The position numbers and the translations under genes are program-made. The notes beneath the pieces were generated by a model. That model was not told the origin of the DNA. It saw only the letters and a list, made by a program, of their open reading frames with translations, and searched no databases. From Phoenix dactylifera (taxonomy: Eukaryota; Streptophyta; Magnoliopsida; Arecales; Arecaceae), in the NCBI RefSeq assembly GCF_009389715.1, contig NW_024067666.1, forward strand, positions 413,001 to 477,000: a DNA stretch of 64,000 nt. Reading direction: 5' to 3'. Position 1 is the stretch's first letter; every line of letters starts with the position of its first letter. This document shows positions 49,559 to 59,491 of this stretch, in pieces.

Positions 49559-49891
49559 GCCGAGGTGGTAGCATGGTGAGAATGGGGCTTTGATTCTACT
49601 GGCATGATCCAAGTTCGAAACTTGTGGACGTCAATTAAATGTGGAGACCGTATGCCCTCCGTTTGACTTGCCCGGTGGAATTACTATCTGGTCTGTCGAT
49701 ACTGAGGTAGCGCTAGGGTAACCTACTCATATATAAGTGTTGATCTCAGTGGGAAGAGCCCACAGGTCGAAAAAGTTATGCAGAAACTTGCGGCCTATAT
49801 CAAATATTCGCTAGTGGAAGGAAGGCCCAGTAGAAGCTGCTACGCGGGTGAAGTTCTCCTCTCCCTCCTATTTTTAACCAAAAAAAAAAAA
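49559..49891 (+). mobile_element. tRNA-derived SINE with poly(A) tail and 12-bp target duplication
   Basis: It starts gccgaggtggtagcatgg (A-box-like ggtagcatgg), has a B-box-like aagttcgaaac about 45 bases on, and continues through ~270 bases of body ending atttttaacc plus about 13 A. Target duplications are agtttgccgaca (49547-49558) and agtttgctgaca (49892-49903), one mismatch. It is full length by structure and fairly young. It is not the Au family. Confidence 0.8.
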
Positions 49892-49903
49892 AGTTTGCTG
49901 ACA

Positions 49904-50540
49904 CCATATCATTATATCATTATATCGTATCAAATCAATATATATATAATACCGGCATTCAATATATTTCATCATCTCATATCATACCATGTATTAATTC
50001 AGTATCGAAATGATAAATATTATTTTGTATTATAGAAACTAGTAAATGTATATGTACCCTTTTTTTTTTTTTTGAAGTAATGTACATGTACTATTTACTA
50101 ACTGTGCCATGGCCATTTGCTGCCTTACAATCCTACATTCCATGCATATGTCATGGCCATTTGCTACCTTGCAGTCTCACATTCCATGCATATCGCTCTC
50201 TTTTATCTCTTCCCCAGAATAAACACCTGTGTGTGTGTGTGTGTGTGTATGTGTGTTTTCACATGTTTGTCCTTTCACACGCATACATTTTCTTTTTAGG
50301 AGAAAGATGGATTCTCCTATTAATTTATTTTATGAGACATAGAAATGAATCATGACAAAGTATCAAACTATTATAGGACTTCATCAGCATACTTAGAAGA
50401 AATAACCAAATATCATTTTAGCCAATGAAATTTAATCTCTCAAATAATATCATCCACTTGTCTAGAAGTTAGCTAAAAATCCTCCTATTTCTTATTCTGA
50501 ACCATCATGCACAGTTGATAAACTTAGCCTTCTATATATA
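49904..50540. other. AT-rich spacer with a (GT)n run
   Basis: A (GT)n tract lies at about 50228-50249. A short direct repeat of 'catggccatttgct' plus 'cattccatgcatat' lies at 50106-50192. No gene. Confidence 0.55.
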
Positions 50541-51875
50541 TGTCACGCCCCCGACTCGAGTTCACGAACCTGTGGTCGTGTCAACCGCCGCATACTCATA
50601 GGGAACCCGCCCAACAAGCATGCAAGACATCTCAATATGATATCAAAAATATGCAACAGAATAACCTTAAATAATAATATGCAAATTTTTATTTTAATAA
50701 CTAACTCAATATTTAAATGTCTTGCAATTCTAATATTATTCTAAGGTAAAACATCAATTTAAATGGACTCTAACCTAAGATAATCTGTGCCAAAAAAGAT
50801 GGAGAAGAGAGAGGAAAGAGAAAGGAAGAGAGAGGACAAGCTTCTCTCTCTAACCAAGGAATATGAAAGGAAGGAGGTGGCCACAAGTACTGTCTGAGGT
50901 TAGGGACCCACGATCGACCAACTAGCGGCAGGCGATTGGCAGCCAATGTCACCTAAACAATCAAAAACAGGGGTTTCAACCTCTTAAATTATGAAATCGA
51001 GGTGTCTCGGCGGCCGGAACTCCAACCAAGGTTGTAGGCTACTGTAGAGGAACGGAGGGAGGCCTTATGACAAGAACTGATGGCAGAACCTAGGGGAATC
51101 AAAAGAAGAAGAAAGCTTGCTTTCTAAGAATAGGGGAAATAGGGGTTTTGACCCTTTTCGGCCAAATTCCGACGATCACTGGCCAGAATCACCGCAAAAG
51201 AAAGGATATATCCTGGCGCTTTATTTGGTCTTTACCGATGCTTTTAAGCATCGGTAGATTTCCTGCCAACGCCCCCCAAAGCATGGGTAAGACGTCGGGC
51301 AGGTGGGGGTGGGCTCAGTTTACACCAACGCTTGAAGAAAGCATCGGCCATGTATGCCGACGCTTTTAAACATTGTTCATCTGCGAGTAAACCGATGCTT
51401 AAAAGCATCGGCTAATACGGACCGACGCTTGAAACCGTTGGTTTGTGTCGGACTAGGCCGATGCTTAAAAGCGTCAGCTTGTCGGGCTTGCCCCACGCCA
51501 TAAAGCATCGTTAAAGTTTCCAAAGGTCACAGAAGAGGGAGAAAAAGGTTGATATAAAGTTGTCGGGTTCTTACGTAGCTTGCAACGATGGCAGGACACA
51601 GCAATGGTGCTGGCACGATCGACAATCGTAGAAGATTCGAAGAAAAAATTGGTGACTAAACTCCGATAGAGGCTGGCTTTCCAATGGGGGAGGAGAGGGA
51701 GGAGCTTATATAGAGCAGAGACTAGGGTTTTCTAGTCTCCAACAGAGTCCGAGAAAGAGGAGGACTCGTTCTCTTCCGTCGTACTCAACCAGGGCAAAGT
51801 TCTAATAGGCCTTCGGGCCGCGTTTCGGATGTTGGGATGGGCCAACAGGATGGCCCAATAAGGTTGGGCCTTACA
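50541..51875 (-). mobile_element. Solo LTR (1335 bp), Ty3/gypsy style
   Basis: The block runs from tgtcacgcccccgac to ggccttaca, i.e. tgtaaggccc...ggggcgtgaca when read on the minus strand. It is flanked by atata on both sides (50536-50540, 51876-51880). The minus strand holds ctctatataag (about 51705-51714), a TATA box at the right place for an LTR promoter. No internal domain or second LTR adjoins it, so it is a solo LTR left by recombination. The gypsy assignment is by end style only. The middle (51230-51510) carries repeated palindromes (separate entry). Confidence 0.8.
51232..51510. repeat. Cluster of ccgatgcttttaagcatcgg palindromes inside the solo LTR
   Basis: At least six half- or full palindromes of the type ccgatgctt/aagcatcgg occur (for example around 51234-51253, 51394-51413 and 51462-51477). 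They resemble the subterminal motif arrays of plant CACTA (En/Spm-like) transposons. Confidence 0.6.
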
Positions 51876-51880
51876 ATATA

Positions 51881-53050
51881 TGTATGTATATATGTATATA
51901 TGCATGTATGTACATACATATGTGGATGTGTATTTGTAAGCTGAATATCCAATATGCTTGAGAATCAAGTGGAAGGCCGGGGGAGTATGCAGAAGCAAAA
52001 TATTTTCCTAATCTGGATTAAGGAAAGTCTTAAGTTATGATTGCATGTGAGTAATTAAGAAACAAGTTAGGATGCACAAGATAGCCTCAAATTTGGACAA
52101 AACTTAACGAGATCTCGCCTACCTTGAAAGAGAATTAGGAGTTTCTAATAATACAAGGAATAATAGACAATATTTTATAATTTTATAAATTTTTAAATAT
52201 AAGAAAATAAATAATATTTTCAATCAAATCTTTTTATATGCTAGCCATTGATTAACATAAAATCAAGACCGTAGATACATCTAATGGGTTGCACAATCAT
52301 AAATTCAGCACTTCAGAATAATTCAACTGGAGGTAATGATTCAAAAACTAGAAGAAATCCAGCAAATTCATCAAAAGCTCAAGAAGAATAAAACTGAAAA
52401 AAATGGCATTGCTAAATATTTACAATTTTTTAATTTAAAATAATTACATACGAGATAAAAATAATATATGATAGCAAAAATATCACCATTATAGTAATAT
52501 ATGGTATCCTCAACATATTTTTTAAAAATTAATCATGAATAAGTCATGAATAAATCATATTAAATAATTCTAGAGTGGTTTTTTCTGGAAGAATAATTCG
52601 GAGATTCATTCAACCAAGAGAAAAAACTAAGATTATCTTATGAACTTTTCAACAATTCGACGAATATTGTAACTATGCAAAGGAGCGTAAAGTAATTAGG
52701 CATAATTTTTTCAGCTCAATTAAATGCTATTGCGTAATATCATGGAAATCCACATGCTGGATTTTTTAGTAAGAGAAAGGGATATGAAAGAAAGTACTTT
52801 TGTTTATAATAACAATTAATCTAACAGAGATAGAGAATAACAAATAATGTGGTTCCTTTTTTTCTTGCATCACAATTTTTACAAATTTTATAGTCTCCTC
52901 CAAAATTCTTTAACTTTTCCCTTAATGAGATGGAACTATTTCTTGTGATGATTGTTACAAGGATATTTGAGTAATATTTTGTTTTGCTGTGGCTTAGTTT
53001 TATTGGCTAATAGTCTATAAACTTTTGGTAGACAAAACTCACATGTATAT
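51881..53050. other. AT-rich intergenic, nothing supportable
   Basis: Very AT-rich, with no coding or element signal. Confidence 0.5.
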
Positions 53051-56000
53051 TGTTGCTAGAAACTGGATCCGAGGGCGACCACTGGCTAAGAAGGAGGAGC
53101 TTCGGAAGGTGGTGCGTCGGCGGACTGCGTCCTCCGGGGAACCTGCAAAAAGCCGATGGCCGGAGTTTCTGGTGCCGGCCCTCTAATGCTTAAGTCAGAG
53201 AGGGCTTTCGTGGAGAAAGAGAGAGAGTTTGTATGTAGAAGTCAAAGTCAGAAGTCCCCAATCCCTCCTTTAGAGGAAGAAATTTTCTTTTTATAGGAGA
53301 GGTGCTAGGGTTACCTGCGATGTGACTGAGCGAATTAATGGGTTACCGTCATGATTGGGCATGATCGTGTAAATTAATGAGTTGCTGTGGGTGACTGAAC
53401 GGAGTTGAGTAAGTCAACGAGTTGCCGTGGATGGCCTGAGATTTTGGGCTGGCTGGAGGTTCGTAGAGATCGTGCACATTTAATTGTTGACAGTCGTAGC
53501 AGGGTATGGTCCCTGGTTGATATGTCGTGGTATGGCCAGCAAGCAAAGCATGGTGCGGTGAGGCTGCTACAGGGCATGACCGCAGCATATGGATGATGAG
53601 GTCGGCCTGCTAAGCTCGGCAGCCTTCTGTGCTCGGCCTTCTAAGCTCGGCATCCTTCTGAGCTCATGCATGCTGAGGTCGTGCATGTCGAGATCATGCT
53701 TGGGCCAAAGAAACAATTTGCATTTAATGAATTTATTTGTATCTGTATTAGTATTAAAATGTTTCCGGGGTCATGCTTGTCATCGGATTCGGGTTCTCTG
53801 ATTGTATTAGTGGGGTGGTCCATTTTTCCCCCCAACATTATCCCCCGACTTCCGAGTTCGAGCTGCTTTTTGGCTCGGACGAAGGAAGTAGTCCAGTCGT
53901 CGATCTTTCTGTAATACAGTCAAATATCTATGGAGATGTACGAGCCAAGTAGGGTGTACCTCTCGTGCAGTCGGAGCTAACAGCCTTAAGCCGAGCTGTC
54001 CAAGCCGAGCTAAGCGACTCTGCTCCGAGGTCGACTTCAGTGGCCTTCTTTGGCTTGTGGTCCATTCAGCAGGATTCCTCCACTCAGATTGGGGTGCGTC
54101 ATCATAGAAGGCGTTGAATAGGCTCGAATGTCGTCGAAATGGCGTCGAATGTCGTCAAAATGGCATCGAAATGTCATCGAAGTGGCGTCGAATGTCGTCG
54201 AAGTGGCGTCGAAGTGTCGTCGAATGTCGTCGAAGTAGCGTCGAATGTCGTCGAAGTGTCGTCGAAATGACGTCGAATGCCGTCGAAGTAGCGTCCAAAT
54301 GGCGTCGAATGTCGTCGAAGTGGCGTCGAAATGGCGTCGAAATGTCATCGAGCACTTAGATGAGCATAACGGAAGAGCTCGATCACTTAAATAAGCTCGA
54401 GAACGAAAGAGCTCGAGCACTTAGATGAGCTCGAGTACAGAAGAGCTCGAGCACTTAGATGAGCTCGAGAACAGAAGAGTCCAGCTCGGAGGTAAGCATC
54501 AGCTCGAGAACATAGACGAAGGAGGGCGATGTTGGAGATGGAGGTACCTTTTGGAGACATATTGACAGCTTCCGAGCTTTGAGGTCCCTCAGGACTTGGC
54601 TCAACACCGGCTAGGAGTCGTTGGAGGCCGTTAGGCGGCACGCGTTGAGCTCTGGGCCGCGCCGTTGCCCCTCGAGGTCGAGGAGCCATGATCATGCAGG
54701 ATCCATGGCTACTCAAGAGCATTTTTCTTTGCCAAGATGGACTCGATATTGTTGTTGCCTTGGTTGGCCAAGAGTTGCGTTGTAGGCCGAGCTGACCTGG
54801 GCCATGAGAAGGTTTAACTTCATAGTACTTTCTTGAGATGGAATCTCTTGTGAATCTGGCCAGAGGAGCGCTCATCCTTCGGAAGGCATTACAAAATAAG
54901 GCATCAGCCGAGCTTTCATTATGTGCTAAAATCCTTTTTAAAGCCTTGCAATGATGAAGGAAATAGCTACAACGTTGTCATGAAGAGGGCTCAACACCCT
55001 TTTGGTCTTCATCGAAAAAAGAGATGACTTTCACAGTGCACGGATGCTTTGAGGAAGCTCCTTCTTCCGAGCTCGATGCTTCAGGTGCCTCTACTCGCTT
55101 GCCCTCCGATGGTATTGATGATGCCCACGAGAGTTCAGTTGTCGTTTCGCTCCTCATGCAGCACTAGGTTTTGTTCCTCGGGCTCTCTCCTGTAGGCCTG
55201 ATCACGGACAAAACAACTCAACCAACCTCGGCAGACAAGTGCCTCGATCTCATCACGTAGCTTGTAGCAATCCTAAGGAAATCTACTGCTTGGTTGGGAG
55301 TGCTCCTCCTGGCGCTTCTTATGCATCTTGGCAGGTCATTCGGCTGCCTCCCACCGAGAGGCCATGGCTTCCTCAGCCTTGGTGTACTTGCGAGCTCGGG
55401 CCAACATTTCAAGAAAGTTGGCGGGGAAGCTCTTCTCGATGGAAAAGAGAAATTTGTAGGGCTGAGCTCCAGTCTTCAATGCCAACATGGCGATTGACTG
55501 GTCGAGATCGCGAACCTCCCATGTGGTCGAGATAAAGCGATTAATGTAGTCTTGTAAGGATTCTACCTCCTTCTACTTGATGGCGAAGAGGGAGTCTGAG
55601 GTCCAGCGCTGACGCCGGTTAGCGGCAAAATGGGTGTCGAGCTGCCTGCCCAACTGTTCAAAGGAGAGAATCGAGCTGGACTTTAATCCGGAGAACCAAA
55701 GACGAGCTGCCTTGCAGAGAGTCGCTGGGAAGGCTTTGCAGAGTAGAGCATCTGTGGCTTCTTGGAGTGTCATAAGGGCCTTGTAGCTCTCCAATGATCC
55801 AGAGGATCAGATGAGCCATCATATGGCTCAATCTGTGGTATCTTGAACCTCTAGGGGATTGACTCATCCATGATCCATTGAGAGAATGGAGACTCTGTTG
55901 TAAAGTCAAGGTCGGTGTCTCGCTTCGGGCCTCGGTCTCGAAGCATCTGTATCTGCTGCTCCAAGTCCTCGACTTTTCTGCCGAGCTCGGGTGGGGCTCC

Positions 56001-57174
56001 TGTTGCAGCTTGGCATGGGGCAGACCCCGCCTCAGATGGGTGCTCCTGTTCTCGAGGCGTCAGGCTTCGGCGCGAGATCTCAGGATGATAGATGCGCGAC
56101 AAGCCCTCCCGGCTTGGGGGTCGAGCTCGGTGGAAGCTTCGGTGGTGGCGATGCTCTACAGAAAAATGATGTCGCGAGTGGCGTCCTGAGGACTCATGCT
56201 CGTGAGGAGGGAGTAGAGGCTGGTCTTTTACTTGTCGTAGGCCTTGAACGGACGCAGTGAATGCTTGGACTTGTTGGACAAGCAGGTTGAACTGCTCTGG
56301 TTGGACTTGAAGGACTGGATCCGCCGGAGGCCTTGGTGATGGGTTCTGGACTGAGTGTCCAAGACTTGGTGCACGATGCCGGGAGGCGTTACAGACTCCT
56401 TTACTCCTTAGCTTCATGGTCACAACTCGGTCCCTTCTTCTAGCGCTAACTGTTACTGAAAATTGGACCCGGGGGCGACCACTAGCTAAGAAGGAGGAGC
56501 TCCGGGAGGTGGTGCGTCGGCGAGCTACGTCCTCCGGGGGATCTGCATGAAGCCGGTAGCCGAGGTTTCTGGCGCCGACCCTCCGATGCTTAAGTCAGAG
56601 GGGGCTTTCGTGGAGAAAGGAGAGAGTTTATATGTAGAAGTCAAAGTCAAAAGTTCCCAGTCCCCCCTTTAGAGGAAGAAGTTTTCTTTTTATAGGAGGA
56701 GTGCCAGTGTTACCTGCGATGTGACTGGGCGAATTAATGGGTTACTGTCATGATTGGGCGTGATCGTTTGAATTAATGAGTTGCCTTGGGTGACTGGACG
56801 GAGTTGAGTGAGTCAACGAGTTGCCGTGGATGGTCTGAGATTTTGAGCTGGCTAGAGGTCCATGGAGATCGTGCGCATTTAATTGTTGACGGTCGTAGCA
56901 GGGTATGGTTCTTGGTTGATATGTCATGGCGTGGCCGGCAAGCAAAACATGGTGTGGTGAGGCTGCTGCAGGGCACGGCCGCAGCATGTGGACGACAAGA
57001 TCAGCCTTCTAAGGTCGGCAGCCTTTTGTGCTCGGCGTTCTGAGCTCGACAGCCTTCTAAGCTCATGCATGCTGAGGTCGTGCATGTCAAGATTATGCTT
57101 GCCGGGGTCATGCCTGTCATCAGATTTAGATGCTCTGATTGTATTTGTGGGATGGTCCATTTTTTCCCCCAACA
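53051..57174 (-). mobile_element. LTR retrotransposon with gag only (TR-GAG/LARD type)
   Basis: The 5' LTR is 56451-57174 and the 3' LTR is 53051-53837 (element on the minus strand); ends are tgttg...ca. The target duplication tatat is present on both sides (53046-53050, 57175-57179). After the 5' LTR comes a PBS-like gttagcgctagaag, and before the 3' LTR a purine tract agtcgggggataa. A gag-like region lies at about 55200-56423: a charged N-terminus with a coiled coil (ELGRKVEDLEQQIQMLRDR), then a capsid-like LCKAFPATLCKAARLWFSGL. No protease, reverse transcriptase or integrase follows. The gag looks broken in a few places. The LTRs differ by a roughly 60-bp indel and scattered substitutions, so it is not very recent. 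Confidence 0.85.
54115..54355. repeat. Minisatellite of gtcgaatgtcgtcgaa units in the TR-GAG internal region
   Basis: About 240 bases of variants of (a/g)tggcgtcgaatgtcgtcga, period near 12-18 bases and always a multiple of three. The Arg/Glu-rich and Phe/His-rich open frames here are repeat artefacts. A second short repeat (gagcacttagatgagctcga) adjoins at 54350-54480. Confidence 0.85.
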
Positions 57175-57384
57175 TATATCATCCCCTATAAAAAGTTTTT
57201 GGTGCTTGAATCTCTGGAACTCTAAGTGTATGCTCTTCTAACATAACCTTTGCTTTAGAGATGGTTGTAATTGAAGAGCATGGTTGCATGCTAACCACTA
57301 GAATACTCCCTAGAAAGAGCTTCTATTATGGTAAGAGAGCCCTTTTTATTTCTTTTCACTTATTGGAAATTTGGAATATAAAGG

Positions 57385-58824
57385 TGTAACAACCCAGGAC
57401 CTCACCCAAAATGACTAGCCGGAAGGTATTATTTAGGTTCCTTGATCCTGTATAAGTACCCAAGATCTACCCAGCGAATAACCGATGTAGGACTAAATAT
57501 ACGCCTGCACGGGTCCTCACATACTCCCCCCGTTCAAGTCATGACGTTCTCGTCAGGCTAAGGGTTCAAATCCATTCAAATTTAATTACAAACACCACGA
57601 TCGGTCCGTGGTCAACCCCAATAGATCCGTGCTGCAGTGTCCCCTTTGTAACAACCCAGGACCTCACCCAAAATGGCTAGCCAGAAGGTATTGTTTGGAT
57701 TCCTTAATCCTGTATAAGTACCCAAGATCTACCCAGTGAATAACCGATGTGGGACTAAACACACGCCCACACGGGTCCTCACATACTCCCTCCGTTCAAG
57801 CCCTGACGTTCTCATAAGTGTTCAAATCCATTCAAATCTAATCACAAACACCATGATTGGCCCATGGTCAGCCCCATTGGATCTGTGCTGCAGTGTCCCC
57901 TAGTCCATATAGGTTATGGGCCGGGTCCGCTCTGTTACCATTTGTAACAACCCAGGACCTCACCCAAAAATGGCTAGCCGGAAGGTATTATTTGGGTTCC
58001 TTGATCATGTATAAGTACCCAAGATCTACCCAACGAATAACCGATGTGGGACTAAACACACGCCCGCACGGGTCCTCACATACTCCCCCCGTTCAAGCTC
58101 TGACCGTCCTCGTCAGGCTAAGGCTTCAAATCCATTCAAATCTAATCACAAACACCACGATCGGCCCGTGGTCAGCCCCAATAGATCCGTGCTGCAGTGT
58201 CCCTTAGTCCACATAGGTTATGGGCCGGGTCCGCTCTGATACCATTTGCAACAACCCAGAACCTCACACAAAATGGCTAGCCGGAAGGTATTATTTGGGT
58301 TCCTTGATCATGTATAAGTACCCAAGATCTACCCAGCGAATAACCGATGTGGGACTAAACACACGCCCGCACGGGTCCTCACATATGTAACAATCCAGAA
58401 TCTCACCCAAAATGGCTAGCCGAAAGGTATTATTTGGATTTCTTGATCCTGTATAAGTACCTAAAATCTACCCAGCGAATAACCGATGTGGGACTAAACA
58501 CATGCCCGCACGGGTCCTCACATACTCCTCCCGTTCAAACCCTGACGTCCTCGTCAGGCTAAGGGTTCAAATCCATTCAAATCTAATCACAAACACCACG
58601 ATCGGCCCGTGGTCAACCCCAATAGATCCGTGCTGTAGTATCCCCTAGTCCACATAGGTTATAGGCCGGGTCCGCTCTGATACCATTTGTAACAACTCAG
58701 AACCTCCCCCAAAATGGCTAGCCGGAAGGTATTATTTGGATTCTTTAATCCTATATAAGTATCTAAGATCTACCTAGCAAATAACCGATGTGAGACTAAA
58801 CACACGTCCGCACGGATCCTCACA
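57385..58824 (-). mobile_element. Tandem TRIM array with six LTRs and four internal domains
   Basis: The LTRs (137-138 bp each) lie at 57385-57521, 57647-57783, 57943-58080, 58247-58383, 58386-58522 and 58688-58824. In transcription sense (minus strand) each reads tgtgaggacccgtgcggg ... gggttgttaca. Internal segments (125-166 bp) begin next to the LTR with a PBS tggtatcagagc (58233-58244, 58674-58685; a variant at 57929-57940) and end with a purine tract gaacggggggagta. The first internal segment lacks its PBS portion, and LTRs 4 and 5 touch with only 'ta' between. Outer flanks aaagg/aaaag may be a worn 5-bp target duplication. No coding capacity. It is known for TRIMs that recombination between LTRs yields such ladders. 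Confidence 0.9.
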
Positions 58825-59491
58825 AAAAGTACCAGAAATCTCCCCATTTTCTCTACATAATCTCTTTTTTATTTTTAGAATTTTCGCTTTAAAATGTGTG
58901 CTCACCGTATCAGCAATTTTTTTTGGGTTTTGTGTAAACCGTTATATCCGAAACATATCGGTATCGGCCATCCGTTGCGTGTACTTGTGACACGTGGGAT
59001 GAATATTCGACTGCCACGAAGCTGGTCCATAGGCGGTGGACTCACCACCGTGTCGGCCACGTGGCGGCACGCGTTGTTTCCTTCCGGTTTCCTTTCCCCC
59101 GACACCAAGAAGACCAGAAAGGGTCGTAATCCATGGCCTCCCCTGACCGCCACGTTTCACGCCCAAAAAATCAAATCACGACTAAGAAACTCTGCCCAAA
59201 AAAGTGTCCATAAATTGAACGGCCAGGATTAACGCATTGGTGCATGGTTCATATCGGGATGATGATAAGGTTTCATTTCGGGAGTTAATGTTTTTGTCTT
59301 TATTGTAGGTTATCATTAATAGAAAGAGTTCCGAGGGAGTAGCAGAACTTAATTCCATTAATACAAAACAAAGCCCCCCTTAAACCATTCGTTTCCGGAC
59401 CCTCTCGGTCTTCCCCCTTCCACGCCAAAATAAGATTTATAATTATAAATTCCGTATAATTTCTTTTTTTTTGGTTTGAATCTTGGAATCG
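58825..59491 (+). promoter_or_regulatory. Promoter and leader region of the RABF2 gene
   Basis: GC-rich sequence (59030-59160) followed by ttataattataaat (59437-59450), which could be a TATA region or leader. No other feature. Confidence 0.35.

Noticed and set aside
54037-54420. Open frames of 81-127 codons over the tcgaatgtcg repeat
   Set aside because: Minisatellite translations in three frames, not proteins.
57385-58824. CRISPR-like or satellite array
   Set aside because: The regular spacing is explained by LTR and internal units with PBS and purine tracts, in a plant nuclear genome.
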